NCBI RefSeq assembly: GCF_014207185.1
Contig: NZ_JACHCP010000002.1
Coordinates: 62,001 to 126,000 of the forward strand
Origin: Rhodanobacter sp. A1T4
GTDB taxonomy: Bacteria > Pseudomonadota > Gammaproteobacteria > Xanthomonadales > Rhodanobacteraceae
DNA: 64,000 bases
Direction of reading: 5' to 3'
The notes below the pieces were generated by a model, which saw nothing but the letters and a program-made list of their open reading frames with translations, had not been told where the DNA came from and ran no database searches. Below are positions 28,988 through 39,052 of the stretch, piece after piece; within the stretch, counting starts at the first letter, position 1; every line of letters begins with the position of its first letter. Position numbers and translations under genes: made by a program.

Positions 28988-29653
28988 TCAGCTCGCGCTC
29001 GGCGCAGTGGATGCCGGGCTGCGACGGACGCGTGTTGTCGGAGCAGGCGCCGCGGCCAGGGTCAGATCATCCAGCAGCGCGGTGGCCTGTTTTTCCATCT
29101 GCACGCAGTAGCCCGCCACGCGTGAGCGGAAATAGCGATGCAACACGTAGGCAGGAATCGCCACGGTGAGGCCGGATGCCGTGCAGATCAGCGCTTCGCC
29201 GATGCCGCCAGCCATCTTGGCGGGGTCACCGATGCCGCCAGCCATCACTTCCATGAACATGCGGATCAGGCCGATCACCGTACCAAACAGGCCGAGCAGT
29301 GGGCCGATCAGAGCGATGGTGCCCAGCGTATTGAGGTAACGCTCCATCCGGTGCACCACGTGCCGGCCGGTATCCTCGATGCGCTCCTTGATCAGCTCGC
29401 GCGAGCGGTTGCGCACGGCCAGCGCCGAGGCCAGCAATTCGCCCAGCGGTGAACCGATGGCAAGCGTATCGATGTGGGCGGGATCGAGCTGGCCCGAACG
29501 TGCCCACTCGCGCACCTCGTCACCGAGACCCGGCGGCAACACCGCGCTGCGACGCAAAGTCCAGCAACGCTCCAGTACGATCGCCAACGCGATCGCTGAA
29601 CAGATCAGGATGGGCACCATTGCCCAACCGCCAGCCATCAGGATTTCCAGCAC
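28988..29653 (-). CDS. exbB: MotA/TolQ/ExbB proton channel family protein
   Basis: Proton-channel subunit of about 221 residues with three membrane helices: GGWAMVPILICSAIALAIVL near the N-terminus, then LNTLGTIALIGPLLGLFGTV and AKMAGGIGEALICTASGLTVA. The frame is open to 29734, but the family normally begins just before the first helix. The GTG at 29653 (reading MLEILMAGGW) fits best; ATG at 29638 is the alternative. Energises outer-membrane processes together with ExbD. Confidence 0.88.
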   Translation of the reverse strand: MLEILMAGGWAMVPILICSAIALAIVLERCWTLRRSAVLPPGLGDEVREWARSGQLDPAHIDTLAIGSPLGELLASALAVRNRSRELIKERIEDTGRHVVHRMERYLNTLGTIALIGPLLGLFGTVIGLIRMFMEVMAGGIGDPAKMAGGIGEALICTASGLTVAIPAYVLHRYFRSRVAGYCVQMEKQATALLDDLTLAAAPAPTTRVRRSPASTAPSAS

Positions 29654-29794
29654 GTTCCAACCCCATCGCAGCAACGATTTGATGAGCGCGCATGATAGCA
29701 GTCCCGCCCGCGGGTACTGCGGCGGGTGTGGCATTCCATGCTATGTGCGCTGTTCAGACGGATCACTCGAACGCCGCCGACGTCAGGCAAATAC

Positions 29795-32155
29795 TCATTC
29801 GCGCCAGTAACGCGGATCGCGCTGTCGCCAGCCCTGTCGGCGCTCTGGCTCGCCGTCCGCCGGAAAATTCACCGGCATGGCACCCTGCTCGGCGGTGTTG
29901 AAAACCGCTACGTGAGCAGCCGCATAGCGCGCCAGCGTATCGGGTCGCGGATGGCGAAAGCGATTGCGCCAGCCCGCCGATACCAGCGCGAACGCTGGTT
30001 TTATCGCGGTGATGAAGGTAGTGCTGGAAGAGCTGCTGCTGCCGTGATGCGGAACCAGCATGACCAATGGTGTACCAGGATCAAGCGCAGTAATTACCTG
30101 CGATTCCGCCTTCATGCTGATATCGCCAGTGAGCAACAGACGTCCGCCGTGTCCCTCGATCAGCAGCACGCACGATCGATCGTTGTTCTTCTTGGCTTTT
30201 TGATCCGCGATGGCATCGTCCTTGGCGGATAACCTGACTGTGAATTTATCGGCCGCAGGATTCAGCACGCGAAAACTCACGCCGTCCCATTGCCACGCCT
30301 GACCGGCCATACATTGCTGCATCGGTATCTTCATCCTGACCGGTTCGCCGGCATAGCGCGATGCATTGGGAAAAGCATTGGCAACGGCTTCGGCGCCACC
30401 AGCGTGATCGTTATCGCCGTGACTGATCATCAACACATCCAACTGGTTGATGCCCAACGCGTGCATCGACGGCAGTACGGTCGACTCACCCAGATCGAAA
30501 CCCGACGGATAACGCGCGCCGGTGTCGTATACCAACGCATGCTCGCGCGTGCGAAGCACGACGGACAAACCCTGCCCCACGTCCAATACCCACGCCTCGA
30601 ATGCACCTTCAGCCGGCAAATCAAGAGGTGGCACCAACAGTGGCAGGAACAGCAGTATCCCGAGCCAGCGCATCGGTACGCCGCGCGGCAGGAATAGCCA
30701 CACCGCACCCAACAACGCCAGCAATAACGCCCAGGATTGCACGGTCGGCAAGTACCAGTGTGCGCCAGGCCAACTCGCCATCTGCTCCAGCAACCACCAC
30801 TGCGCGTGCGCCAATTGCGCAGCCAGCCACAGCACTGGCGTGGCCAGTGGCGGACACAACGCCATCAGCAAGACGCCGACCAGCGCGCAAGGCACGATCA
30901 CAAAGCTGATCAGCGGCACGGCGATCAAATTGGACAACGCGCCGACCAACGAGGCCTCGCCGAAAAACCACAGGCTAAGCGGCAACAACGATACCGTCAT
31001 CACCATCTGGCCGGCCGACAGCTCATGCAGAAATGCGCGCAAGCCTCGACCACGCGCCTGCAGGCACAGCATCAGAAACGACACGCCCACGAACGACAGC
31101 CAGAAGCCGGGCTCCAGCACCGACAGCGGATCGACCAGCAGAATCGCGATCATCGCCAAAGCCAGTGACTGCACACCGCTACCACCTCGCCGGCTGCATC
31201 GTGCGATAGCCACCACCGCAATCATCAGCAACGTGCGCACCGTCGGCAAACCGAAGCCCGCGAGTGCGCTGTAGATGCCGGCGACCAGCAGCGCGGCGCC
31301 CGCCTGCGCCTGTGGCCGCGGTAGCCGCCAGCCAAGGCGCGGCCAAATCGCATAAGCCAGCATCGCCAGCCAGACACCAAACACCGCGGCGACACCGACA
31401 TGAAAGCCGGAGATGGCGATGAGATGCGACACGCCGTTGGCCCGTGCCACTTCCCAGTCACGCTGCTCCAGTCCGCGCGTGTCGCCTACGGAAAAAGCTT
31501 GCAGCAGCGCCACATCGTGCGGATCGTGTACGCGCGCCGCTATGCCTCGCGAGATCGCATCGCGCACGCCATTAACGCAAAATCCATGGCTGCCCAAAGG
31601 CTTGTTGTCCGGATCCTCCCGTACATAGCCGGTGGCGATGATGCCCCGTTCCAGCGACGACCGTTCGCTGTCGGCACCTCCGGGATTGAGCAAGCCGCGC
31701 GGTCGTTTCAGCCGCAGCAACAAATGCCAGCGCGAGCATGGCGGCAGCAGCGGTGCCGTGTCGTACCACGACACATTCAGGTGTCCGTGCAGCGCGACAG
31801 GCTTGCCATCCAGCGTGGCCTGCTCGATGCGCAGATTGAATGACGTGGCATCGCTGCGCGCCTGCGGCAATTCGGCGACCGTGCCAATCACCACAAAATC
31901 CCGGCCTTCCAGCGCACGCGGCAAACGCTCATCCATGCCGCTAGCGCCGCGCCAGGCAGCCCAAACGATACCCAACAGCACGCAAGACAACCAGCGCCAG
32001 CGCGGACAACGCCATCCCAGCACGGCGGCGACCAACGACAGTACCCCGAGCGACCAGTATGGCGGCAAGCGTGGCAGCCACTGCACCAGCAGCACGCCGA
32101 GCAGCACCGTCAGTGCTGCAATAACTGCCCTCGGCATTGCTGTGCTTCGTACCAC
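29795..32155 (-). CDS. comEC: DNA internalization competence protein ComEC/Rec2
   Basis: Inner-membrane DNA uptake channel of 786 residues. It has an N-terminal DUF4131 region, the competence domain with many helices (SVGDTRGLEQRDWEVARANG then VSHLIAISGFHVG), and a C-terminal metallo-beta-lactamase-like domain with ISHGDNDHAGG and VPHHGSSSS. The complete domain set suggests natural transformation capacity, but the pilus genes are not in the window. A GTG start with GGAG 8 bases upstream is used; the ATG at 32137 is possible. Confidence 0.94.
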   Translation of the reverse strand: MVRSTAMPRAVIAALTVLLGVLLVQWLPRLPPYWSLGVLSLVAAVLGWRCPRWRWLSCVLLGIVWAAWRGASGMDERLPRALEGRDFVVIGTVAELPQARSDATSFNLRIEQATLDGKPVALHGHLNVSWYDTAPLLPPCSRWHLLLRLKRPRGLLNPGGADSERSSLERGIIATGYVREDPDNKPLGSHGFCVNGVRDAISRGIAARVHDPHDVALLQAFSVGDTRGLEQRDWEVARANGVSHLIAISGFHVGVAAVFGVWLAMLAYAIWPRLGWRLPRPQAQAGAALLVAGIYSALAGFGLPTVRTLLMIAVVAIARCSRRGGSGVQSLALAMIAILLVDPLSVLEPGFWLSFVGVSFLMLCLQARGRGLRAFLHELSAGQMVMTVSLLPLSLWFFGEASLVGALSNLIAVPLISFVIVPCALVGVLLMALCPPLATPVLWLAAQLAHAQWWLLEQMASWPGAHWYLPTVQSWALLLALLGAVWLFLPRGVPMRWLGILLFLPLLVPPLDLPAEGAFEAWVLDVGQGLSVVLRTREHALVYDTGARYPSGFDLGESTVLPSMHALGINQLDVLMISHGDNDHAGGAEAVANAFPNASRYAGEPVRMKIPMQQCMAGQAWQWDGVSFRVLNPAADKFTVRLSAKDDAIADQKAKKNNDRSCVLLIEGHGGRLLLTGDISMKAESQVITALDPGTPLVMLVPHHGSSSSSSTTFITAIKPAFALVSAGWRNRFRHPRPDTLARYAAAHVAVFNTAEQGAMPVNFPADGEPERRQGWRQRDPRYWRE

Positions 32156-32293
32156 GCAGCTCGCTCCGCATCTTCCATGATGCCGACGAGCCTAACGTGA
32201 CGCGGCAAGGCGCAAGGATGAAAAGCGTGTAGGCCGTCGCCGCTTGAGACCAGCGCGGCGATGACCCGACCCGTACATCGACCGCGCGAAGAA

Positions 32294-33025
32294 TCAGGCG
32301 CTGCCGTTTTCCAGCAACACGCCATTGTGCAGGGTCAGCGTGCGATCCATGCGCGCGGCCAGACGGCTGTCATGAGTCACCAGCACGAAGCTGGTGCCGA
32401 TCTCGCGGTTGAGCTCCAGCATCAACGCATAGACCTGCGCGGCGTTGGCCTCATCGAGATTGCCCGTCGGCTCGTCACCCAAGACGCAGGCTGGACGGGT
32501 TACCAGCGCGCGCGCGACAGCGCATCGCTGACGCTCACCGCCAGAGAGTTCGGACGGCTTGTGATGCGCACGCGCGCCGAGCCCTACGCGCTCCAGCAAT
32601 GCCGACGCCTGCTTCTGCGCTTCGCTGATCGCCGTGCCGCGAATCAGCAGCGGCATGCAGACGTTTTCCAGCGCGGTAAATTCCGGCAGCAAATGGTGAA
32701 ACTGGTAGATGAAACCGAGCGAACGATTGCGCACGCGGCCACGCTCGGCGTCGGAGAGTTTCGACAGCACGCGGCCGTCCACTTCCACTTCGCCGGCGGT
32801 CAGCGTGTCGAGCCCGCCGATGATGTGCAGCAGCGTGCTCTTACCCGAACCGGAGGCACCGACGATCGACATCGTCTCACCGCGTTTCAGGGTAAAGCTG
32901 ACGTCGCTGAGCACGTCGGTGCGCAAACCGCCTTCGTCATAGGTCTTGGCAACGTGGCTGGCGCGCAGCACGAAGTCACCGGTGTTGGCCACGGAGGAGG
33001 ATGAGTTCATGGCGGTCTTATTCAT
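32294..33025 (-). CDS. lolD: Lipoprotein-releasing system ATP-binding protein
   Basis: ABC ATPase of 243 residues that powers extraction of lipoproteins from the inner membrane. Walker [11 protein letters not shown]-loop region [12 protein letters not shown] (LolD-typical), signature [15 protein letters not shown], Walker [15 protein letters not shown]. It overlaps the permease gene by 8 bases. ATG at 33010 is a second possible start. Confidence 0.94.
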   Translation of the reverse strand: MNKTAMNSSSSVANTGDFVLRASHVAKTYDEGGLRTDVLSDVSFTLKRGETMSIVGASGSGKSTLLHIIGGLDTLTAGEVEVDGRVLSKLSDAERGRVRNRSLGFIYQFHHLLPEFTALENVCMPLLIRGTAISEAQKQASALLERVGLGARAHHKPSELSGGERQRCAVARALVTRPACVLGDEPTGNLDEANAAQVYALMLELNREIGTSFVLVTHDSRLAARMDRTLTLHNGVLLENGSA

Positions 33026-34259
33026 AGCGCAGCGCCTGTGCCGGCTGCGTGCGTGAGGCGCGCCAGGCCGGATAGAGCGTGGCGAGCAGCGAGAAGGTAA
33101 ACGTCAGCAAGGTGACCCAGAGCACGTCGTGCCAGAGCAGAAGGCTGGGTACCTCGCTGATGTAATAGACGTCCGGCGACAGAAAGGTCACGTTGAAGGT
33201 GTGTTCGATCCACTTGATGATGCCGGGCAACTTCCACGAGAGCAGCGAACCCAGCCCCACGCCAAACCCGATGCCGACAATGCCCACCAGCACACCCTGC
33301 ACCATGAACATGCCCATGATGCTGCGGGGCGTGGCCCCCAGCGTACGGAGGATCGCGATGTCGGCCTGCTTGTCGGTGACCAGCATCATCAACATCGAGA
33401 TCAGGTTGATCACCGCTACCAGGATGATCAGTGACAGGATCACGAACATCACCATCTTCTCCATCGACAGCGCGGCGAAGAGATTGGCGTTGGTGTCCTT
33501 CCAGGTCTGCACCCGATAGACCTGTCCCAGCGTGTCAGCCAGTTGCTTCGCCACGGGGCCAGCGTTGAACAGATCGTCGAGCTTGAGGCGAATGCCGCTG
33601 GGGCCGTCAAGACTGTTCAATTTTTCCGCGTCGCCTATGTTGACAAGGGCAAGGCCCGAGTCGAACTGTTCCATACCCATTTCGAACACGCCGACGACGT
33701 GGAAGCTGCGCATGCGCGGTACGCCGCCCATCGGCGTGGCGCGCAGCTCCTGTACCACCACCGTCACACGATCGCCGACGGTCACGCCCAATGACATCGC
33801 CAGCTCCTTGCCAAGCACGATGTTCCAGCTGTCCGGCGTGAGATCAGCCAACGAGCCTTCGACCATATGCTTGCCGATATCGTCGACCTTCGATTCTTGC
33901 GCGGCATCGATACCGCGCAAGATGGCACCACTGGAATGCTGTGCGCTGAGGTAGGCTTCCGCTTCGACGTAGGGCGCTGCGCCAAGCACGTGAGGGTTGG
34001 CCTCGGCGGTCTTAAGCGCACGTGGCCAGTCCTGCACGCTTTCGTTGATGCCGGAGATGGTGGCATGCGACACCGCGCCGAGGATGCGATCGCGCATCTG
34101 GAAGTCAAAGCCGTTCATCACCGACATCACGGTGATCAGTGCGATCACGCTGATCGCGATGCAGACGATCGACACCGTGGAGATAAACGAGATGAACTGG
34201 TTGCGCCGCTTGGCGCGGGTGTAGCGCAGGCCGATAAAGAGTTCGAGCGGTCGGAACAT
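33018..34259 (-). CDS. lolC: Lipoprotein-releasing ABC transporter permease (LolC/LolE family)
   Basis: Permease of 413 residues with the typical layout: N-terminal [20 protein letters not shown] (cytoplasmic), TM1, a periplasmic MacB-like domain of about 220 residues, then three membrane helices in the FtsX domain. Only one LolC/E gene is present, as in LolF-type systems where a single permease may act as a homodimer. ATG at 34259 starts the conserved N-terminus; the open frame to 34301 adds an unrelated leader. Confidence 0.9.
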   Translation of the reverse strand: MFRPLELFIGLRYTRAKRRNQFISFISTVSIVCIAISVIALITVMSVMNGFDFQMRDRILGAVSHATISGINESVQDWPRALKTAEANPHVLGAAPYVEAEAYLSAQHSSGAILRGIDAAQESKVDDIGKHMVEGSLADLTPDSWNIVLGKELAMSLGVTVGDRVTVVVQELRATPMGGVPRMRSFHVVGVFEMGMEQFDSGLALVNIGDAEKLNSLDGPSGIRLKLDDLFNAGPVAKQLADTLGQVYRVQTWKDTNANLFAALSMEKMVMFVILSLIILVAVINLISMLMMLVTDKQADIAILRTLGATPRSIMGMFMVQGVLVGIVGIGFGVGLGSLLSWKLPGIIKWIEHTFNVTFLSPDVYYISEVPSLLLWHDVLWVTLLTFTFSLLATLYPAWRASRTQPAQALRYE

Positions 34260-34446
34260 GGCAACCTGATCTGTGGGGGCCGAGAAAGTGGAGCCGATCA
34301 ACCGGCCATCGAAGCTGCATCACGGTAGCGCATAGACCGCATCGACGCCGCAGAGTGCCCGAAGCCGCCGAGGGCGGCAAGTCAGCCAGCTTGTGGCAGA
34401 ACCCAGACCGATCAAGCACCAGCCGACCTCAAGCACGCGCGTGCGA

Positions 34447-34866
34447 CTAACCCGTCTGCAAAGTCGCCAGCCGCATGCGCAGCCGCCGGCGGATATCGGC
34501 ATCGCTGTTGTCCGGCGCCAGCAACAGGCTATGCGTGCCATGTGCAGCTGTTTTCAGGCGCACCAGCACGAACACGCCAAGCACCCGGAACGACACTAGC
34601 GTGGCGGGCACGTCCTCGTGCGAAGTCATATGAACGGTCCAACTGTCTTGCGCGCCCCAACCCGCAGCAGATACCGGCGATTGCGCCATCAAGCGGACAG
34701 ACCGCCATGTGCCGACCAGCACGATGAGTGACAGCAACAGCTTTGCCCACCACGCCAGTCCACTCAGCAGGACCGCGAGTACGGCCAAAACGGCGACGAT
34801 GGCCAGCGCCCAACGAAATCCCTTCGAGGGACGGTATTCAAAGCCGATGGCGGGTGCGGATGTCAT
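34447..34866 (-). CDS. ygfX: YgfX/CptA-like membrane protein
   Basis: Protein of 139 residues with two adjacent membrane helices (WALAIVAVLAVLAVLLSGLA and KLLLSLIVLVGTWRSVRLM) and a cytoplasmic tail. It overlaps sdhE by 29 bases, the classical sdhE-ygfX arrangement. YgfX is an inner-membrane partner of SdhE; a toxin function (CptA) has been suggested elsewhere and is unproven here. Confidence 0.75.
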   Translation of the reverse strand: MTSAPAIGFEYRPSKGFRWALAIVAVLAVLAVLLSGLAWWAKLLLSLIVLVGTWRSVRLMAQSPVSAAGWGAQDSWTVHMTSHEDVPATLVSFRVLGVFVLVRLKTAAHGTHSLLLAPDNSDADIRRRLRMRLATLQTG

Positions 34867-35107
34867 CGATGATTGCCTGCCAGTCCTGGCGCTCGGGTCG
34901 TGCGTGGCCCATCACCCAGTCCCACAGATCCGGGTCCTGTGCATCGAGCAGCTCGTCAAAGGCCTGCTGCTGAGCCGCGTCGGCGGTCGCAAAGCGCTCG
35001 TCCAACCAGCCGCCGAACAGCGCATCGAGCTCACGGGTACCGCGCCGGGTGCGCCAGCGCAGGCGATTGAGCCGAGCCTGTTGCGGCATCGCAGAGGTGT
35101 TGTCCAT
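34838..35107 (-). CDS. sdhE: FAD assembly factor SdhE
   Basis: Small (89 aa) SdhE/SDHAF2 family protein. The RGxxE flavinylation motif is present as RRGTRELD, and PDLWDWVMGHA is the conserved C-terminal segment. It promotes covalent attachment of FAD to SdhA, whose gene is in the same cluster. A strong hairpin separates it from sdhB. Confidence 0.92.
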   Translation of the reverse strand: MDNTSAMPQQARLNRLRWRTRRGTRELDALFGGWLDERFATADAAQQQAFDELLDAQDPDLWDWVMGHARPERQDWQAIIDDIRTRHRL

Positions 35108-35140
35108 TCGGAGAGTGTAGCGGCCGATGCGCTGTCTAAA

Positions 35141-35171
35141 CAGAACAGGCCGCGCTAGGCGGCCTGTTCTG
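35141..35171 (-). terminator. Strong hairpin between sdhB and sdhE
   Basis: Perfect 13-bp inverted repeat (CAGAACAGGCCGC, 5-base loop, complement at 35159-35171) directly after the sdhB stop. Only three T residues follow on the minus strand, so it may attenuate transcription or stabilise the sdh mRNA end rather than terminate fully. Confidence 0.55.
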
Positions 35172-35194
35172 ACAAAGCTTGAGGTCTTTACCGG

Positions 35195-35977
35195 TCAGGC
35201 AGAACGACGTTCCACCATCAGCTTCTTGATCTCCGCGATCGCCTTGGCCGGGTTGAGGCCCTTCGGGCAGGTGCGCGTGCAATTCATGATGGTGTGGCAG
35301 CGGTAGAGCTTGAACGGGTCTTCCAGATCGTCCAGGCGCTCGCCAGTGACTTCGTCACGGCTGTCGACGATCCAGCGGTAGGCCTGCAGCAAAATGGCTG
35401 GACCGAGGTACTTGTCACCGTTCCACCAGTAGCTCGGGCAGCTGGTCGAGCAGCAGGCGCACAGGATGCACTCATACAGGCCATCGATCTTCTTGCGCTC
35501 TTCCGGCGACTGCAGCCGCTCGCGATCCGGAGCCGGGCTCTGCGTGCGCAGCCAGGGCTTGATCGAGGCGAACTGGGCGTAGAAGTGCGACAGGTCGGGC
35601 ACCAGATCCTTCACCACGGGCATGTGCGGCAGCGGATAGATCTTGACGTCGCCGGAGGCGCAATCGGCCGATGCCATGGTGCAGGCCAGCGTGTTGGTGC
35701 CATCGATGTTCATGGCGCACGAACCGCAGATACCTTCGCGGCAGGAACGACGCAGGGTCAGCGTGGGATCGATCTCGTTCTTGATCTTCAGCAGTGCGTC
35801 CAGAACCATCGGGCCGCACGACTCCATGTCGACCTCGTAGCTGTCGATGCGCGGGTTTTCGCCATCGTCAGGCGACCAGCGATAGACGCGGAACGTGCGC
35901 GGCTTTTTCGCGTTTTTCGCGGCGAAATGCTTGCCAGGCTTGATCTTGGAATTTTTGGGTAGCGTGAACTCGGCCAC
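35195..35977 (-). CDS. sdhB: Succinate dehydrogenase iron-sulfur subunit
   Basis: Iron-sulfur subunit of complex II, 260 residues. The 2Fe-2S ligands lie in [16 protein letters not shown] and TLAC; the 4Fe-4S and 3Fe-4S ligands in [16 protein letters not shown] and [14 protein letters not shown]. Electron transfer runs from SdhA FAD to ubiquinone. Last structural gene of the sdhCDAB operon. Confidence 0.98.
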   Translation of the reverse strand: MAEFTLPKNSKIKPGKHFAAKNAKKPRTFRVYRWSPDDGENPRIDSYEVDMESCGPMVLDALLKIKNEIDPTLTLRRSCREGICGSCAMNIDGTNTLACTMASADCASGDVKIYPLPHMPVVKDLVPDLSHFYAQFASIKPWLRTQSPAPDRERLQSPEERKKIDGLYECILCACCSTSCPSYWWNGDKYLGPAILLQAYRWIVDSRDEVTGERLDDLEDPFKLYRCHTIMNCTRTCPKGLNPAKAIAEIKKLMVERRSA

Positions 35978-36075
35978 GATTGCCTCACTTCGTTGGTGCT
36001 TGCCGTCAAAGCTCGCGTCGCGAGCGCCGGTGGAACCTTTCAGTCGATCAATAAACGTTGATCAGTACGTGTTGA

Positions 36076-37863
36076 TCAGTACACGCGCTTCTTCGGTGGC
36101 ACGACCTCGACCTCATCGGTCAGGGTGTACATGTGCACCGGGCGGTAGTCGAAGCGCGTGTTACCCGCGTCGTCCACCCACACCAGCGTGTGTTTCTGCC
36201 ACTCATGATCATCGCGATCGGGGAAGTCCTCACGCGCATGCGCGCCGCGACTTTCCGGCCGCTGCAGCGCCGAATGCATGGTGGCCACCGATTGCGCCAG
36301 CAGATTGGACAGTTCCAGCGTCTCGATCAAGTCGGAGTTGAAGACCATCGAGCGATCGCTGACGCCGACGTCGCTGAAGGACGCATAGACCTCGGAGATC
36401 TTTTTGCTGCCTTCGCTGAGCGTCTCGCCGGTGCGGAACACCGCGGCGTCTTTTTGCATCGTGGCCTGCATCTCGGCGCGAATCTTCGCCGTCGGCGTGC
36501 CGCCCTTGGCATGACGCAGATTGTCGAAACGGGTCAACGCCTTATCCAGCACACTGGCCGGCAGATCCTTGTGCGCCGCACCGGGCTGGATCAGCTCGGC
36601 ACATTTGTGCGCGACCGCACGGCCAAACACCACCAGATCAAGCAGCGAGTTGGAGCCCAGGCGGTTGGCGCCGTGCACCGACACGCAGGCGGCTTCGCCA
36701 ATGGCAAACAGGCCCGGTACAACGGAATCCACGTCGTCGCCCTTCTTCTGCACGACCTGACCGTGATAATTGGTCGGGATGCCGCCCATGTTGTAGTGGA
36801 CGGTCGGCAGTACCGGGATCGGCTCCTTGGTCACGTCGACGCCGGCAAAGATCCTCGCGCTCTCGGAGATGCCCGGCAAACGTTCGTTGATCACTTCCGG
36901 CCCGAGATGCATCAGGTTCAGATGGATATGATCCTTGTCCTTGCCTACGCCGCGGCCTTCGCGGATTTCGATGGTCATCGCGCGGCTGACCACGTCGCGC
37001 GATGCAAGATCCTTGGCGTTGGGTGCATAGCGCTCCATGAAACGCTCGCCTTCGGAGTTGGTGAGGTAACCACCTTCGCCACGTACGCCTTCGGTAATCA
37101 GGCAGCCCGCACCGTAGATGCCGGTCGGATGGAACTGCACGAACTCCATATCCTGCAGCGGCAGACCGGCGCGCAGCACCATGCCACCACCGTCACCGGT
37201 GCAGGTGTGCGCCGAGGTGGCGCTGAAGTAGGCGCGGCCGTAACCACCAGTCGCCATCACCACCGCCTGGCCGCGGAAGAAATGCAGCGTGCCTTCGTTC
37301 ATGTCCAGCGCAAGTACGCCACGGCAGACGCCATCGTCGTCGAAGATGAGGTCGATGGCGAAGTATTCGATGAAGAACGTGGCGTCATGCGCCAACGCCT
37401 GCTGATACAGCGTATGCAGGATCGCGTGGCCAGTACGGTCGGCCGCGGCGCAGGTGCGCTGCGCGGTGCCCTTGCCGTAATGCGTGGTCATGCCGCCGAA
37501 CGGGCGCTGGTAGATCTTGCCTTCCTCGGTACGCGAGAACGGCACACCGTAATGCTCCAGCTCGATGATCGCCGGAATCGCCTCGCGGCACATGTACTCG
37601 ATCGAGTCCTGATCACCGAGCCAATCGGAACCCTTGATCGTGTCGTAGAAGTGGAAGCGCCAATCGTCTTCGCCCATGTTGCCGAGCGCTGCAGAGATGC
37701 CGCCCTGCGCTGCCACCGTATGCGAGCGCGTCGGAAACACCTTGGAGATGCAAGCGGCCTTGAGGCCTTTTTCGGCAAGGCCGAATGTAGCGCGCAGGCC
37801 AGCGCCGCCGGCACCGACCACGATCACGTCATAGTTGTGCTGCTGGATCTTGTAGCTTTCCAT
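36076..37863 (-). CDS. sdhA: Succinate dehydrogenase flavoprotein subunit
   Basis: Catalytic subunit of complex II, 595 residues. Rossmann motif [20 protein letters not shown]-linking histidine in [10 protein letters not shown], and active-site motifs HPTGIYGAG and [16 protein letters not shown]. The 3' end lies in a 14-base tandem duplication (GTTGATCAGTAC at 36057-36068 and 36071-36082), the second copy of which contains the stop codon. Confidence 0.98.
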   Translation of the reverse strand: MESYKIQQHNYDVIVVGAGGAGLRATFGLAEKGLKAACISKVFPTRSHTVAAQGGISAALGNMGEDDWRFHFYDTIKGSDWLGDQDSIEYMCREAIPAIIELEHYGVPFSRTEEGKIYQRPFGGMTTHYGKGTAQRTCAAADRTGHAILHTLYQQALAHDATFFIEYFAIDLIFDDDGVCRGVLALDMNEGTLHFFRGQAVVMATGGYGRAYFSATSAHTCTGDGGGMVLRAGLPLQDMEFVQFHPTGIYGAGCLITEGVRGEGGYLTNSEGERFMERYAPNAKDLASRDVVSRAMTIEIREGRGVGKDKDHIHLNLMHLGPEVINERLPGISESARIFAGVDVTKEPIPVLPTVHYNMGGIPTNYHGQVVQKKGDDVDSVVPGLFAIGEAACVSVHGANRLGSNSLLDLVVFGRAVAHKCAELIQPGAAHKDLPASVLDKALTRFDNLRHAKGGTPTAKIRAEMQATMQKDAAVFRTGETLSEGSKKISEVYASFSDVGVSDRSMVFNSDLIETLELSNLLAQSVATMHSALQRPESRGAHAREDFPDRDDHEWQKHTLVWVDDAGNTRFDYRPVHMYTLTDEVEVVPPKKRVY

Positions 37864-37883
37864 CGAATCTTGGCTCCCGCGTC

Positions 37884-38273
37884 TCAGTGGGTCAGCGCAA
37901 TGCGCAGCACGGCCAGCACGCTCGCAAGCGCGCCGAGAACCGCGAGGAACTTGATCAGCACCAACGAAAGGACTTCCTTCCAGCGGGTGGTCACATAGTC
38001 TTCAATCACGACTTGCAGGCCGAGCACGGCATGCCAGAACATGGTGATCAGAAAAATGATCAGCAGCATGGCATTCCACGGCTTGGCCACCGTGGCCAGC
38101 GCGGTGGCATAGTCCGCGTGCAGCAGGCTAAGCACGGTGATCACGAACCAGATCAGCAGCACGACGAGCGCAGCAGCGGTGACCCGCTGTGTCCACCAGT
38201 GACCGACGCCCGACTGCGATGAACCCAGGCCGCGAGCGACCTTCAGTGGGTTGCGTAAATCCTTCGCGGTCAT
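37884..38273 (-). CDS. sdhD: Succinate dehydrogenase membrane anchor subunit
   Basis: Hydrophobic subunit of 129 residues with three membrane helices. [20 protein letters not shown] starts the first; [16 protein letters not shown] contains the heme b histidine region. It overlaps sdhC by 4 bases. Confidence 0.93.
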   Translation of the reverse strand: MTAKDLRNPLKVARGLGSSQSGVGHWWTQRVTAAALVVLLIWFVITVLSLLHADYATALATVAKPWNAMLLIIFLITMFWHAVLGLQVVIEDYVTTRWKEVLSLVLIKFLAVLGALASVLAVLRIALTH

Positions 38274-38665
38274 GCCGCACCTCCTGCGGTCAAGACATAA
38301 GCCCAGACCACCGCGGTGAGCACCAGGCTCAGCACCACCGACAGCCAGCTGGATCGAACGAACTGCGGAATGGCATAGCCCGCGCCGGTATCTTGCACTA
38401 GGTGCCGGATGCCGTTACATAGATGATAGAAAAGCGCCCAGGTCCAACCGATCAGCAAGATCTCGCCAATCGGGCTTCCGACGATTTCCTTGAACTGGTT
38501 GAAGCTCTGCTCGCCGCTGGCCAGATGCAGCAGTCCGGCAACCACCAGCAAGGTGCCCACCGCCAATGCTATGCCTGTCGCTCGATGCAGGATGGAACTC
38601 ACCATCTGCACTTGCCACTTGTAGATCTGAAGATGCGGAGAGAGCGGTCGTCGCGTATCTGCCAT
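38270..38665 (-). CDS. sdhC: Succinate dehydrogenase cytochrome b556 subunit
   Basis: Membrane subunit of 131 residues with three helices. The SdhC signature is visible in SPHLQIYKWQVQMVSSILHR and the heme-ligand region in FYHLCNGIRHLVQD. First structural gene of sdhCDAB. A 55-residue SDHAF4-like gene precedes it by 89 bases. Confidence 0.95.
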   Translation of the reverse strand: MADTRRPLSPHLQIYKWQVQMVSSILHRATGIALAVGTLLVVAGLLHLASGEQSFNQFKEIVGSPIGEILLIGWTWALFYHLCNGIRHLVQDTGAGYAIPQFVRSSWLSVVLSLVLTAVVWAYVLTAGGAA

Positions 38666-38754
38666 GGCGGCTATCCTAAAAATGGAATCGCTGATCCATG
38701 CCGACCCTTGTCACTACTGCGTGCGCGTATGGCAAAGATAGCCATCGCGTTCGT

Positions 38755-38922
38755 TCAGAAGTCGATGCAGCGTCCGTTCTTTTCCCAGTCGCCATAGCGC
38801 GTGGGATCAAGAGCTGGCCGTGTCACCGGCGCTTTGTCCGGTACCGGTGTTTTGGTCACGATAGACGTTTCCGTAGGAACGGAAACAGACTTTGACTCAG
38901 CTGGCGTAGAGGTGTCGGACAT
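38755..38922 (-). CDS. DUF1674 / SDHAF4-like succinate dehydrogenase assembly factor (55 aa)
   Basis: Small gene recovered by hand. A ribosome site GAGG lies 9 bases before the ATG. The 55 residues have a low-complexity S/T/P/V-rich N-terminus and the family signature DPTRYGDWEKNGRCIDF at the C-terminus. That tail defines DUF1674, the bacterial relatives of SDHAF4, which in eukaryotes binds flavinylated SdhA. Placement immediately upstream of sdhC supports the role. It is likely the first gene of the operon. Confidence 0.9.
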   Translation of the reverse strand: MSDTSTPAESKSVSVPTETSIVTKTPVPDKAPVTRPALDPTRYGDWEKNGRCIDF

Positions 38923-39052
38923 GATTGGTTACCTCGCAAATATTAATACTTGCCGCACTGCCGCACAACCTTGCCCTACTCCATAGCAGCAATCGCTGCA
39001 TCAGCAAACCTCCCTTGCGCATGGCCACACCAGCCCCAATTCATCACGCAGA

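Noticed and set aside
34447..35107. ygfX-sdhE as a CptA/CptB toxin-antitoxin pair
   Set aside because: The RGxxE motif and the sdh context indicate flavinylation of SdhA; the toxin interpretation has no support in this sequence.
36133..37998. 621-codon plus-strand frame over sdhA
   Set aside because: Shadow of sdhA; no family and no ribosome site.
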